Source: UBA8752 sp002172485
Lineage (GTDB): Bacteria; Bacteroidota; Bacteroidia; Flavobacteriales_D; Sanyastnellaceae
NCBI GenBank assembly: GCA_042089915.1
Contig: JBELJZ010000019.1
Coordinates: 1-48,936, forward strand
Direction: 5' to 3'
DNA length: 48,936 bases
In this document: piece after piece, positions 7,769 to 16,112 of the stretch
Position numbering within the stretch: the stretch's first letter is position 1
Layout of the letters: the number at the start of each line of letters is the position of its first letter
The notes under the pieces: generated by a model
What the model saw: the letters and a program-made list of their open reading frames with translations, nothing else
Told to the model about the DNA's origin: nothing
Database searches by the model: none
Made by a program: the position numbers and the translations under genes

Positions 7769-8380
7769 ATGCTCCGCACGACACTGCTTCTTTTCGGACT
7801 TCTGCTTCCGCTGCTTCACACAGCGGTACGAGGGGCCGAAGTGCCGCATATAAACGGGGCCGATGAGGCGCCGGTGTCAGACCCCGAAATTGACCGTTCG
7901 CCCATCTGGGCGAGGATGTATGCCCAATACCTCTTTTTCCTGGGGCGGGAAATGTTTTGGCCCGATCTCGACCAGCGGGCCTCCTTCCAGCTGGCTGTGG
8001 TCAATTGGCCCAATCTGGCGGAAGAACTTGGTTCCTTTCTGGAAGGCCGGTCCATAGCAGGCATGCCCGTAGAGCTTGTCACACTGGACGCCGATGCCCT
8101 TGCTGCAAACAAACAGGATTTCACCCTGCTGTTCCTCGGCGGAACGCGTCAAGATGCCGAGCGGGAAACCTTGGAGTCCGCCATCCGGAAATGGAACCGG
8201 AAAGGCAATCGGAACGCGCTGGTCATCACCGATGACCAAGAGGTAGAGGGCCACGACCTCATCTTCCGCCGACTCAAGGAGGGGGAAGACCTGCGCTTGT
8301 GCGTGGCCGCTGCATTGCGCTCCCTCGAATCCAAAGGGCTGGAACTGCCCGCTGCATTTGCCAAACGCCAATGTCCATGA
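7769..8380 (+). CDS. YfiR/DUF4154-like periplasmic protein
   Basis: 203 aa from ATG 7769, with a signal peptide (MLRTTLLLFGLLLPLLHTAV). The open frame extends upstream, but that part overlaps ferritin. The mature part has the layout of YfiR/DUF4154 proteins: a helix with an aromatic-Trp-Pro end (MYAQYLFFLGREMFWP), a beta strand (FQLAVVNWP), LLFLGGT near the middle, ALVITDD, and a basic-hydrophobic C-terminal helix. In Pseudomonas YfiR restrains a membrane diguanylate cyclase; Bacteroidota members are mostly uncharacterised. A TAATTTTCG element lies 16 nt upstream. The stop overlaps the next start (ATGA). The family assignment is moderately sure because similarity is weak. Confidence 0.6.
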   Translation: MLRTTLLLFGLLLPLLHTAVRGAEVPHINGADEAPVSDPEIDRSPIWARMYAQYLFFLGREMFWPDLDQRASFQLAVVNWPNLAEELGSFLEGRSIAGMPVELVTLDADALAANKQDFTLLFLGGTRQDAERETLESAIRKWNRKGNRNALVITDDQEVEGHDLIFRRLKEGEDLRLCVAAALRSLESKGLELPAAFAKRQCP

Positions 8381-9258
8381 AGCGATTCAACGTCTCTCTC
8401 CTATTTCTGGCGCTCACGGCACCGCTTTGGTCCCAAGGCCCCATCACGTCCCAAGCCATTCAGCAGGCGCAGGAAGGTCGGACCGAAGCCGCGGCGCTCA
8501 CGGTGGACGACGCCATTAAAGGTCTCGAGGGCCAAGACGCCATGACGTGGTACGTCAAGGCGTTCATCCAAAAGACCTTGTACGTGGAGCGGGATGGGCG
8601 AGACCCCGGCTCACCCGCCCGAGATGTCGCTGTGGGGGCCATTCTCCGCAGCCATGAACTCGACCAGAACGGACGCCTTTCGGAACGCCTTGAGCCTCTG
8701 CTCACCTTCCTGGCTGAAACCCACCTTGAAGATGCCCGGGACGCCATCCGGACCAGCACCCCTGGTGACGCCACATCGGCGCAACGGCACTTCGAACAGT
8801 ACGCGCTGCTCCAATCCGCGGTAGACCCCATGTGGGACCCCACTCCCGATGCTGTTCTACTCGACCAGCAATTGGCCGAATTCGCCTTTGCCCGCGCTGA
8901 AACAGAGGAACGCACCGCAGCAGGGCCCTGGTTCGCGTGGGGTGTGCAACGTTACTCGGCTGCGGCCAATCAAGGCCACGACCAATACCGTTCGCTTTAC
9001 AACCTCGCCGTTCACACCTACAATCAAGGGGTGCGTCAATTCAAAGCGGCAGAGGACAACCTTGACGCGCTGGACAACGCTTTGAAGAATGCCGCTGTGC
9101 TGTGGCGAATTGCAGCGGAGGAGCTGGAGGAGGCCATCGAAATCGACCCCAACCGACCCACCGGATACGAGGCGCTCGCTGTGGTGTCTGAGGCCTTGCT
9201 GAATCAAGACCGCATCGAATGGTGCAAAACCCACTTGTCCGAATTGGGCGGCCGTTGA
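8377..9258 (+). CDS. Secreted helical TPR-like protein of unknown function
   Basis: 293 aa from ATG 8377, which overlaps the previous stop as ATGA; ATG 8371 is also possible. Residues 1-20 (MKRFNVSLLFLALTAPLWSQ) are a signal peptide ending in the Ser-Gln typical of this lineage. The rest is all-helical and Ala/Glu-rich with TPR-like pieces, for example YNLAVHTYNQGVRQFKAAED and an ELEEAIEIDPNRPTGYEALA stretch near the C-terminus. I do not recognise a specific family. It sits between the YfiR-like gene and the SpoIIE phosphatase with almost no gap, suggesting a periplasmic partner or adaptor of that phosphatase. That role is inference. Confidence 0.7.
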   Translation: MKRFNVSLLFLALTAPLWSQGPITSQAIQQAQEGRTEAAALTVDDAIKGLEGQDAMTWYVKAFIQKTLYVERDGRDPGSPARDVAVGAILRSHELDQNGRLSERLEPLLTFLAETHLEDARDAIRTSTPGDATSAQRHFEQYALLQSAVDPMWDPTPDAVLLDQQLAEFAFARAETEERTAAGPWFAWGVQRYSAAANQGHDQYRSLYNLAVHTYNQGVRQFKAAEDNLDALDNALKNAAVLWRIAAEELEEAIEIDPNRPTGYEALAVVSEALLNQDRIEWCKTHLSELGGR

Positions 9259-9259
9259 G

Positions 9260-11074
9260 ATGAGGCGCTGGTTCCGATCCATCGGAGCCCGCATCTTCGC
9301 GGGATTCGGCCTCTTCATCGGAGCGCTGGCCGTGTTTTTCGTCTTGACGGCGCGCACCACCCAGCACCAGAGTGACCTCTTGGAAGAGGCGGTCCGGGTC
9401 GATGCCGCCAAGGCCGATGTCGCCAAACTGCTTCAACGTGTCGAAGCGATGCGCGCTTATGCACTGCTCGCGGCCCGGCTTCCCGAACCCGTGCACCTCC
9501 ACGTAGACGCACACCGCTCTTTGGACCGGCTTCAGGAAGGCTTTGCACCGAAACTGGCCCAGCTTCGCGAGCAGACTTCCGGGTTGGACAGTCTCCATGC
9601 CCGCCTCTTCCGGCACCACATTGAGACGGACGCACTCTTGGACGAACTTCAAGGTCTGGTCCCTCCAGGAACGCGCAAATCCGCTTTCGACGAGGACTTC
9701 GAGCGGATTCTCAGGGTGGATGAATTGCTGGACAACCCCTTTGATCCGGGACATGACATCCGTGCCCACCTCGACTCCATGCAGGTTGGTCTTCAATCGC
9801 TGGCCCTGCACCTCGATGAAGCCGTGCGCATCACCGACGAGGCCGTCGAGCAGAGTGGCCGGCGACTGGACACCCTCGTTCGCTGGATCTCCCTTTTCGT
9901 CCTGTTGGCTGGCCTGGCCATCGCTGCTGGCGTGACGCGGGGCATCCGCGTGCCGCTGCGCAAAGTCCGGGCGCGACTGCTTTACCTCTCTCGCGGCATC
10001 GACCATCCCTTCCCCATGCCCGCACGGCGCGACGAAATCGGAGAGATGGCAGAAGCGCTGGACCGCTTGGCAGACGGCCTTCACCGGACCCGGGAGTTCA
10101 GTGCCGCTGTGGGACGGGGCCAATTCGACACGGAATACACGCCGCTCTCCGAGGAGGACGTGCTCGGCAAGACCTTGCTCGCCATGCGCGATGACCTCGC
10201 GAGCTACGAGCGCGAAATGGAGGCCAAAGTGGCCGAACGTACAGAGACCCTGACCCGACAGACCGCCCAATTGGAGGCGCAGGGTGAGGAGATCCGCAAG
10301 CTCTACACCGACCTGACCTCGAGCATCGATTATGCGCGCCGCATCCAAGGCGCCATTCTTCCGAGCGAATCCCTGCGCAAGAGCGTATTCGACCGGCAAT
10401 TCGTGCTCTACATGCCCCGCGATGGGGTCAGCGGGGACTTCCCTTGGTTCCACAAGCTGGATGCCTGGCGCATGTTTGCGGCGGTCGACTGCACGGGCCA
10501 CGGCGTCCCGGGCGCCTTCATGAGCCTACTGGGTCACAACGCCTTGCAGCACATCGGCAAAGTGTACACCCAGCCGGGCAAAATCCTCGACCGGCTCAAC
10601 GAGCACGCACGCAACGTCCTTCACCGCGGCACCCAATCGGAGGACCAGGTTCCCGATGGCATGGACCTCGGCCTGATGTCCATCAACCTCGAGGAACGGA
10701 AACTGGAGTTTGCTGGCGCCAATGCCCCAGGCTACCACGTTCGGAATGGCCAGGTCACAGAATTGAAGCCCGACAAACGGGCCATCGCGAGTTTCGAACC
10801 CGGCGAATTCCGGTTCACCACCCAGGTCATTGGCCTGGAAGAAGGCGACATGGTGTACTGCGCCTCGGATGGCTATCAGGACCAGTTCGGCGGGCCGAAA
10901 GGCCGCAAATTCATGCGGAAGCAACTGCGTCAGCTGCTGGGTGAAATCTCCGCGTTGCCGGTGGGCCGGCAGGAAGAGGAATTGCGGAAACGCATCGAGG
11001 ACTGGCGCGGTACCGCGGGCGAAGAACAGGTGGATGACATCCTCATCTGCGGGGTGCGCGTCCGATTGGGATGA
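9260..11074 (+). CDS. Membrane HAMP-SpoIIE (PP2C-type) serine/threonine phosphatase
   Basis: 604 aa. An N-terminal membrane segment (about residues 9-32) and a second (about 209-226) enclose a helical periplasmic sensor region. HAMP follows, then a coiled coil (MEAKVAERTETLTRQTAQLE) and a SpoIIE/PP2C catalytic domain from about residue 365. Metal-site signatures are present: VSGDF, D410 in DCTGHGVPGAFMS, SDGYQDQFGG and the C-terminal DD in QVDDILICG. Such proteins turn an envelope signal into dephosphorylation of a protein target, often an anti-sigma-factor antagonist; no such partner is visible here. It starts 1 nt after the TPR-like gene and overlaps the CLC gene by 4 nt. Confidence 0.9.
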   Translation: MRRWFRSIGARIFAGFGLFIGALAVFFVLTARTTQHQSDLLEEAVRVDAAKADVAKLLQRVEAMRAYALLAARLPEPVHLHVDAHRSLDRLQEGFAPKLAQLREQTSGLDSLHARLFRHHIETDALLDELQGLVPPGTRKSAFDEDFERILRVDELLDNPFDPGHDIRAHLDSMQVGLQSLALHLDEAVRITDEAVEQSGRRLDTLVRWISLFVLLAGLAIAAGVTRGIRVPLRKVRARLLYLSRGIDHPFPMPARRDEIGEMAEALDRLADGLHRTREFSAAVGRGQFDTEYTPLSEEDVLGKTLLAMRDDLASYEREMEAKVAERTETLTRQTAQLEAQGEEIRKLYTDLTSSIDYARRIQGAILPSESLRKSVFDRQFVLYMPRDGVSGDFPWFHKLDAWRMFAAVDCTGHGVPGAFMSLLGHNALQHIGKVYTQPGKILDRLNEHARNVLHRGTQSEDQVPDGMDLGLMSINLEERKLEFAGANAPGYHVRNGQVTELKPDKRAIASFEPGEFRFTTQVIGLEEGDMVYCASDGYQDQFGGPKGRKFMRKQLRQLLGEISALPVGRQEEELRKRIEDWRGTAGEEQVDDILICGVRVRLG

Positions 11075-12882
11075 AACGGAAACCCTCCCTCCTTCGACGT
11101 CTGCTGCCGTGGGCCGTCCTGACCCGGTTCCTGCAAAAGGAGTTGTGGATCCGGCTCGGTCCCCGCAATGGCGTCATCCTGTTGGCCAGCGTCATCGGCA
11201 TGGCCGCCGGCCTTCTGGCAGTCCTCCTCAAGAATGGTGTCGGCTGGCTCCGCTCCCTGCCGCAACTGGCGGGCGCAGCTGGAACCAAAGAACTGCTGTT
11301 CGTCCTCCCCACGGTTGGATTGGTCCTGACCCACCTGCTCGTCCACCGGGTATTTGGCGGACGCCATCCCGGACCCGGCATTCCGTCCACCCTGCACGCC
11401 CTCTCCCGCATGCGGGCGCGCTTGTCGAGGATGTCCATGGTGAGTCCGGCTGCCACATCGTTGTTGACCGTGGGCTTCGGGGGCAGCGCTGGATTAGAGG
11501 CCCCCGCGGTCCAGGGCAGCGCCGCCATCGCCTCGGAAGTCGCCGAGCGGTTCAAGCTGGACTACCGCTACCGGCTCGTCCTCATCGGTTGTGCGGCCAC
11601 TGCCTCGCTTGCGGCCATGTTCAAGGCGCCCCTGGCCGCCATCGTGTTTGCGGTCGAGGTCATCATGATCGACTTGACCACGGCCAGCCTCGTCCCCTTG
11701 TTGGTGGCCTCCTTGTCTGCCCTGTTGACCACCACGCTGTTCATCGACCCCGAGGAACTGATGCGGGCTGGACGTGACTTGCCCGAATGGGACGGCACCA
11801 TCCTCGCCTACCTGCCTTTTGCTGTGCTGTGCGGTTTGGCTTCCGTCTGGTTCAGCGATGTCTATCGGGTGACCGGTGGACTGGTCAAGCGGTTTCGGCA
11901 CCCCCTTGCCCGCATCGTGCTTGCCGGAGCTGCCATTGGGGGGGTGCTGATGCTGTTTCCGTCGCTGTACGGCGAGGGATTCGAGCTGATCAATGAGCTG
12001 CTTCGGGGCCAATACGATGGCCTCGACCCCGAAGGGCGCGCCGAAGTCTTGCCGGGAACCACAGGGCGCATTCTGCTCGTCATGGCCATTCTCTGGGCTT
12101 GCAAACCGGCCCTCACCGGACTGACTGTCGGAGCCGGTGGCGTCGGTGGGGTCTTCGCACCCGCACTCGTCAGCGGGGCCCTGCTCGGCGGCATATTCCT
12201 GTTTGCGACCGACATCGTCTTCCCCAGCTGGCACCTCATCGGGGGCCATTTCGTACTGGCTGGCATGGCTGGCCTGATGGCGGGCATCCTTCGCGCTCCA
12301 TTGACCGCCATCTTCCTCACCGCGGAGGCCAGCGGCGGGTATGACCTGTTCATCCCTTTCATGCTGACCAGTGCCATTGCCTTCCAAGTGGCGCGGTTCA
12401 TTCGCCCCAACAGCATCTACACTCAAGAGCTCGCGGACCGGGGAGAACTGATTACGCACGACAAGGACAAGGCCGTGCTGACGTTGATGAAACTCGGCGA
12501 CCAGATCGAGACGGATTTCGACCCGGTTCAGGCGGATTGGACGCTGGGAAAACTGGTGGGCACCGTCTCCAAAAGCCGGCGGAACATCCACCCCGTGGTC
12601 GACGACCGCGGCACACTGATGGGCATCGTACCGCTCGAGGAAATCCGAGGGGTCATGTTTGACCATTCGCGATACGAGAGCCTCACGGTACAAGACCTCA
12701 TGGTCATGCCTGCAGCTACACTGGAGTGGTCCGATGCCATGGAGGCCGTGATGGAGAAATTCGACCGCACCCAAGCCTGGAACTTGCCCGTCACCCGCGA
12801 CGGCAGGTACGTCGGCTTCGTGAGCCGGTCCAAGCTCTTCGGGGCATACCGCTCCTGGCTGCAAGAGGTCTCCGACGACTGA
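11071..12882 (+). CDS. CLC-family chloride channel / antiporter with C-terminal CBS pair
   Basis: 603 aa. An integral membrane CLC domain (about residues 25-440) carries the anion-pore signatures GPGIP, GSAGLEAP and GGVFAPALVSG. E143 occupies the position of the gating glutamate, which is usually kept in H+/Cl- exchangers, so proton-coupled transport is more likely than a passive channel. Two CBS domains (about 470-600) at the C-terminus may sense nucleotides and gate transport. ATG overlaps the phosphatase stop (ATGA), so the two are made together, which is an unusual partnership. The anion carried is not decided by sequence alone. Confidence 0.9.
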   Translation: MKRKPSLLRRLLPWAVLTRFLQKELWIRLGPRNGVILLASVIGMAAGLLAVLLKNGVGWLRSLPQLAGAAGTKELLFVLPTVGLVLTHLLVHRVFGGRHPGPGIPSTLHALSRMRARLSRMSMVSPAATSLLTVGFGGSAGLEAPAVQGSAAIASEVAERFKLDYRYRLVLIGCAATASLAAMFKAPLAAIVFAVEVIMIDLTTASLVPLLVASLSALLTTTLFIDPEELMRAGRDLPEWDGTILAYLPFAVLCGLASVWFSDVYRVTGGLVKRFRHPLARIVLAGAAIGGVLMLFPSLYGEGFELINELLRGQYDGLDPEGRAEVLPGTTGRILLVMAILWACKPALTGLTVGAGGVGGVFAPALVSGALLGGIFLFATDIVFPSWHLIGGHFVLAGMAGLMAGILRAPLTAIFLTAEASGGYDLFIPFMLTSAIAFQVARFIRPNSIYTQELADRGELITHDKDKAVLTLMKLGDQIETDFDPVQADWTLGKLVGTVSKSRRNIHPVVDDRGTLMGIVPLEEIRGVMFDHSRYESLTVQDLMVMPAATLEWSDAMEAVMEKFDRTQAWNLPVTRDGRYVGFVSRSKLFGAYRSWLQEVSDD

Positions 12883-12941
12883 ATCCAGCCGTCTTGAGCA
12901 GGATGTGTTGTGGCGCCAACTTCAGGTGACGCGGCGTGCAC

Positions 12942-15044
12942 TCAGCGGCCCGTGACCACCAACCGCAGGACCTCCCGGCGGCCATCAGCCGTCAACTCCA
13001 ACAAGTGGACACCCGGGGTGAGCCCTTCAAGGCGGGCACGGCGCCCCCCTTCTCCACGAAGGAGCATTTGCCGCTCAAGGCGGCCTGCTGCATCGCGCAA
13101 GATCAGCACGGCATCCTGTCCCGCCCAACGGGCATCCACCGTGAAGTGGCCCTCACTCGGGTTCGGGAAAGCGTTCAGCCCGAAGGCCAACTCCGGGTCG
13201 GCTTCCGCGAGGTTCACCACGTTGCCGAGCGTGTCCACACCGTAGATGTTCAAGTCATCCAGAAACACGTTGTTGCCCCCTTTGGACTCGAACTCGAACC
13301 GAATTCGCAAGTTGGGCACCAAGTAAATCGGGTTGTCGACTTCTTCGATGTGGCCGGCCCATTCATCCGTGCCGGAAGGGTAGAAGTTGCCGCCGTGATC
13401 AGGTGCCGTGGCCAAGTCAATCAGGCCCCGGTGAAACTGCCGCGTGTTCCAGCTCTGTCCGCAATCCTTGCTGACCTGCAGCTTCAGGCGGTCGTCGGTC
13501 TCTCCCGTCGTGCGGTGGCTGAAGGCGTACTTATAGCCGATGTACAACGCGGCGAGGCCACCGGCATCGTAAATCGACGAGGTCACCCGGGTGATTTCAC
13601 CGCCTACATTCTGTCGGTTCCGCACAAACAAGGAACGGGAACCTGTGTAGCCGGTGGTCTGGCGAATCTGCCATGGCTGACCGGACAAGGTCTCGACGGA
13701 CCACAGCCCTTCGCTCCACGTTCCCTCTTCTGGTTCGAAGCTGTCCTCCAACACCGCAGGCAAGACACCTTCTCCGAGCACCGAGATGGTCACCGGAGAC
13801 TGGGACGTCACAACACCCGTGGCGTTGGACACGGTGAGGTACACATCGAATTCGCCGGCTTCATTGAAGGCATGGACGGGATTCTGGTGAACGGTATCCA
13901 CCTCACCCGCGAGCACAGTGCCATCTCCGAAGTCCCAGCTCCAGCCAGTCACACCGAAGAAACTCTGGTCGGTGAATTGAACCTCTTCTCCGATACAAAC
14001 CTCGAAGCGATCCACAGTGAATTCCGCCTTACACAGCAACTCCTCTTCGAAGACCCCCGTGTCCTCCAGATTCTGTGGGGTCCACAGCTGGTTGCGGTCC
14101 GCAGTGGAGCTGTTCAAAGCGGCGCGCATCCGAGCGCGCTGACCCGTGGTGTACATGCGGCTGCAATAGCTGTACTCCATGTAGTTCTGGACGTTGTCAA
14201 GGGAACCACATGTGGTGCGCTCCGGATCACAGAATCCCACCGGGCTGCCCAGACACAAGGGGGTGTCTTCCACGCCATCGTCCACATCACAGTTGTCCGG
14301 CTGATTGGGGTTGTTCGAGCTGCCCCAAGTGTGCGGCAGGTTGAGCCAGTGCCCGCACTCATGGGTGAGCGTGCGGCTCCGATAGGGGTTGCCCGTACCG
14401 ATGCTCCCCACGTATTCATGCTTCAGCACGATGCCATCGGTTCCCGCCCCCCAATTGCTTGGGTAATTGGTGTAACCCGCAGCGCCGCCGGCTTCCGCAG
14501 CAACGTAGACATTCAAGTAGCTCTCACGGGGCCAGTTGATGAGCTGCTTCATCTCGTTGTCTCCCGCGTAGGTGAGGTCGCTTTCGATGCGGTTGATGCC
14601 CGAATGGCAGTTGCCTTGTGGATCCCGCTTAGCGAGCCGGAATTCCACGTCGATGTCGGCCGCGACATCCACGAATCCTGCCACGATTTGGGAGGTGTCG
14701 GGATTCAACTTTCGGAAATCCCGATTCAAGATGTCCATCGCGTCTTGAATCTGTACGGTCGAGATGTTCTCCGGGCCGTTGTCGTGAATGACATGGAAGA
14801 CCACCGGAATCACGTACAGCTCGTGGTCCTGTCTTCCACGCGACAAGAATTCCTGCGCTGCCAAGCGCACCTCGGCCTCCTGGGCCTCGCGGGCTTCACG
14901 GGCACCGGGGTGGGCCGCATCGAACGCCGCTTGCGCCTCAGGTTGGCCACAGGGCCACACATCTTGAGCGTGCGCGGTGATGGCCGACGCCATCCAAAAC
15001 AGAAACGCGGCCAGGCAGGCCAATGGGAATTGCAGTTTCATCAT
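12942..15044 (-). CDS. Secreted M43-family (pappalysin-like) metalloprotease with PKD and T9SS sorting domains
   Basis: 700 aa with a signal peptide ending in AITAHA. The peptidase domain (about 75-330) has the metzincin zinc motif HECGHWLNLPH starting at H228, with an extra TW after the third His, and a Met-turn region VQNYMEYSYC. Many Cys suggest disulfides. A PKD domain (FTDQSF...WDFGDGT) follows at about 345-435, then a beta-sandwich of about 170 residues that may be a carbohydrate- or protein-binding module. The last 75 or so residues (NAFPNPSEGHFTV to the end) form a type A sorting signal for export by the type 9 secretion system. It is expected at the cell surface or outside. Monocistronic. 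Confidence 0.92.
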   Translation of the reverse strand: MMKLQFPLACLAAFLFWMASAITAHAQDVWPCGQPEAQAAFDAAHPGAREAREAQEAEVRLAAQEFLSRGRQDHELYVIPVVFHVIHDNGPENISTVQIQDAMDILNRDFRKLNPDTSQIVAGFVDVAADIDVEFRLAKRDPQGNCHSGINRIESDLTYAGDNEMKQLINWPRESYLNVYVAAEAGGAAGYTNYPSNWGAGTDGIVLKHEYVGSIGTGNPYRSRTLTHECGHWLNLPHTWGSSNNPNQPDNCDVDDGVEDTPLCLGSPVGFCDPERTTCGSLDNVQNYMEYSYCSRMYTTGQRARMRAALNSSTADRNQLWTPQNLEDTGVFEEELLCKAEFTVDRFEVCIGEEVQFTDQSFFGVTGWSWDFGDGTVLAGEVDTVHQNPVHAFNEAGEFDVYLTVSNATGVVTSQSPVTISVLGEGVLPAVLEDSFEPEEGTWSEGLWSVETLSGQPWQIRQTTGYTGSRSLFVRNRQNVGGEITRVTSSIYDAGGLAALYIGYKYAFSHRTTGETDDRLKLQVSKDCGQSWNTRQFHRGLIDLATAPDHGGNFYPSGTDEWAGHIEEVDNPIYLVPNLRIRFEFESKGGNNVFLDDLNIYGVDTLGNVVNLAEADPELAFGLNAFPNPSEGHFTVDARWAGQDAVLILRDAAGRLERQMLLRGEGGRRARLEGLTPGVHLLELTADGRREVLRLVVTGR

Positions 15045-15059
15045 CTAAGGCAGGGCGTA

Positions 15060-15090
15060 CAATTTACCGAGGGAGGGACCAACAGGCCAA
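15060..15090 (-). promoter_or_regulatory. Possible promoter of the M43 protease
   Basis: TTG (15088-15090), 21 nt, then TAAATTG (15060-15066), 15 nt before ATG 15044. Spacing is right but the -7 element matches the consensus only in part. Confidence 0.3.
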
Positions 15091-15136
15091 AACCAAGGCA
15101 ATGAATGCGCCAACTGAGGGAACAACCGGCGAACGG

Positions 15137-15144
15137 TACTTTCG
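15137..15144 (+). promoter_or_regulatory. -7 box TACTTTCG, rhodanese lipoprotein
   Basis: TACTTTCG followed by TTGC and then ATG 15149, predicting a leaderless mRNA. Confidence 0.5.
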
Positions 15145-15148
15145 TTGC

Positions 15149-15637
15149 ATGGAACTGCGCTCCTTCACCCTTGTTCGTTTGATACTGCTCTGTTTGACCT
15201 TGCTCGGGCTCCATTCTGCAACCTCCGGTTGCGCAGATGCCGCAAACCCGTCCTCAGAAACTGAAGCCGCCCAGCCAGGCTCTGCCATTGCCCGCGATGT
15301 CAGCGTTACGGAATTGAAGGCCATGCTCGGTGACCGGCCGGACATTCTCCTGATCGACGTCCGCACAGACAAGGAATGGGAGGGCGGCCACCTGCCAGGC
15401 GCCGCCTTCCTCGACTTCTTAGAAGACGACTTCGAATCCATCGCCTTTACCCTCCCGAAGGACCGGCCCATTGCGCTGTACTGCGCTGCAGGCGGGCGAA
15501 GCGAAGACGCGATGAAGCGCATGGCCAAGGCCGGCTTCTCTGAGCTGTACAACTTGCGTGGCGGGTTCTACGACTGGGAGGATGCCGGCGAAACGGTGTC
15601 CAACGACTCGCCAGTCGCGCTGCCCATCGGCGAGTGA
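15149..15637 (+). CDS. Rhodanese-like lipoprotein
   Basis: 162 aa from ATG 15149; longer in-frame starts (15101, 15023) lie upstream of the promoter-like box and of the signal peptide, so I reject them. The signal peptide ends in lipobox TSGC with Cys28 lipidated, giving a membrane-anchored periplasmic protein. A single rhodanese domain (about 48-150) keeps the active-site loop CAAGGRS with C112, and DVRTDKEWEGGHLPGA is the classic substrate-loop region. It should transfer sulfane sulfur or act as a persulfide carrier in the envelope; the acceptor is unknown. Convergent with gldH, with 1 nt between the stops. Confidence 0.88.
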   Translation: MELRSFTLVRLILLCLTLLGLHSATSGCADAANPSSETEAAQPGSAIARDVSVTELKAMLGDRPDILLIDVRTDKEWEGGHLPGAAFLDFLEDDFESIAFTLPKDRPIALYCAAGGRSEDAMKRMAKAGFSELYNLRGGFYDWEDAGETVSNDSPVALPIGE

Positions 15638-15638
15638 T

Positions 15639-16112
15639 TCACTCGACCTCGCGGTCGAACAAGGCAAACCTCACTTCTGCCATCCCGGGCAGTGGGTCTT
15701 GGCGCATGGCGTGAACCACCTGCAGGGTGTATTCCCCAGGCAATGGGAACCCCACACCGCGTTTGTATCCGATGCGCTGGTCGATCCACCGACTCCCATC
15801 GCCGTACCACTCCCCAGTGGGAGCGGCCAAAGGACACTCCAGCGTATCGGTCAAGGACCGGCCATTGGGGTAGTCCAAGCGCACGAAGAGGTAGAGGTTC
15901 GAATACGGGTAATCCTCGCTGTGGCGCAAGCCGAATTGAAGGTCGTGCCGATGCTCGGGCTGGTCCACGCTGAAGGTCAGCCGTGCGGTGTCTGCCGCAT
16001 GCCACCCTTCCGGATCCAGTTCTACCGAATCCACCGCCACGGGTCCAGGACCACATCCTACGGCGGCCAACAACAGGGAAATGGCCCCTGCAATCCACAT
16101 CTCCCTTCGCAT
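15639..16112 (-). CDS. gldH: Gliding motility lipoprotein GldH
   Basis: 157 aa from ATG 16112, which overlaps the PSP1 stop (TGATG). Signal peptide with lipobox AVGC, lipidated Cys20. Family motifs: YPYSNLYLFVRLDYPNG, DTLECPLA, GEWYGDG and a C-terminal VVHAMRQDPLPGMAEV. GldH is required for gliding and is associated with the GldB-N/Spr machinery of the type 9 secretion system in Flavobacterium; its biochemical role is not known. The PSP1-gldH order is common in Bacteroidota. It fits the T9SS sorting signal on the nearby M43 protease. Confidence 0.88.
   Translation of the reverse strand: MRREMWIAGAISLLLAAVGCGPGPVAVDSVELDPEGWHAADTARLTFSVDQPEHRHDLQFGLRHSEDYPYSNLYLFVRLDYPNGRSLTDTLECPLAAPTGEWYGDGSRWIDQRIGYKRGVGFPLPGEYTLQVVHAMRQDPLPGMAEVRFALFDREVE

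Noticed and set aside
9041..10501. 486-codon minus-strand frame over the phosphatase
   Set aside because: Antisense shadow; the plus strand carries the SpoIIE and HAMP motifs.
11494..12864. 456-codon minus-strand frame over the CLC gene
   Set aside because: Antisense to a membrane-transporter gene with clear pore motifs; Gln/Asp/His-rich product of the kind expected from antisense of hydrophobic codons.
12936..15104. 722-codon plus-strand frame over the M43 protease
   Set aside because: Exactly opposite the protease gene, which has complete motifs, signal peptide and T9SS domain; the antisense product shows none.
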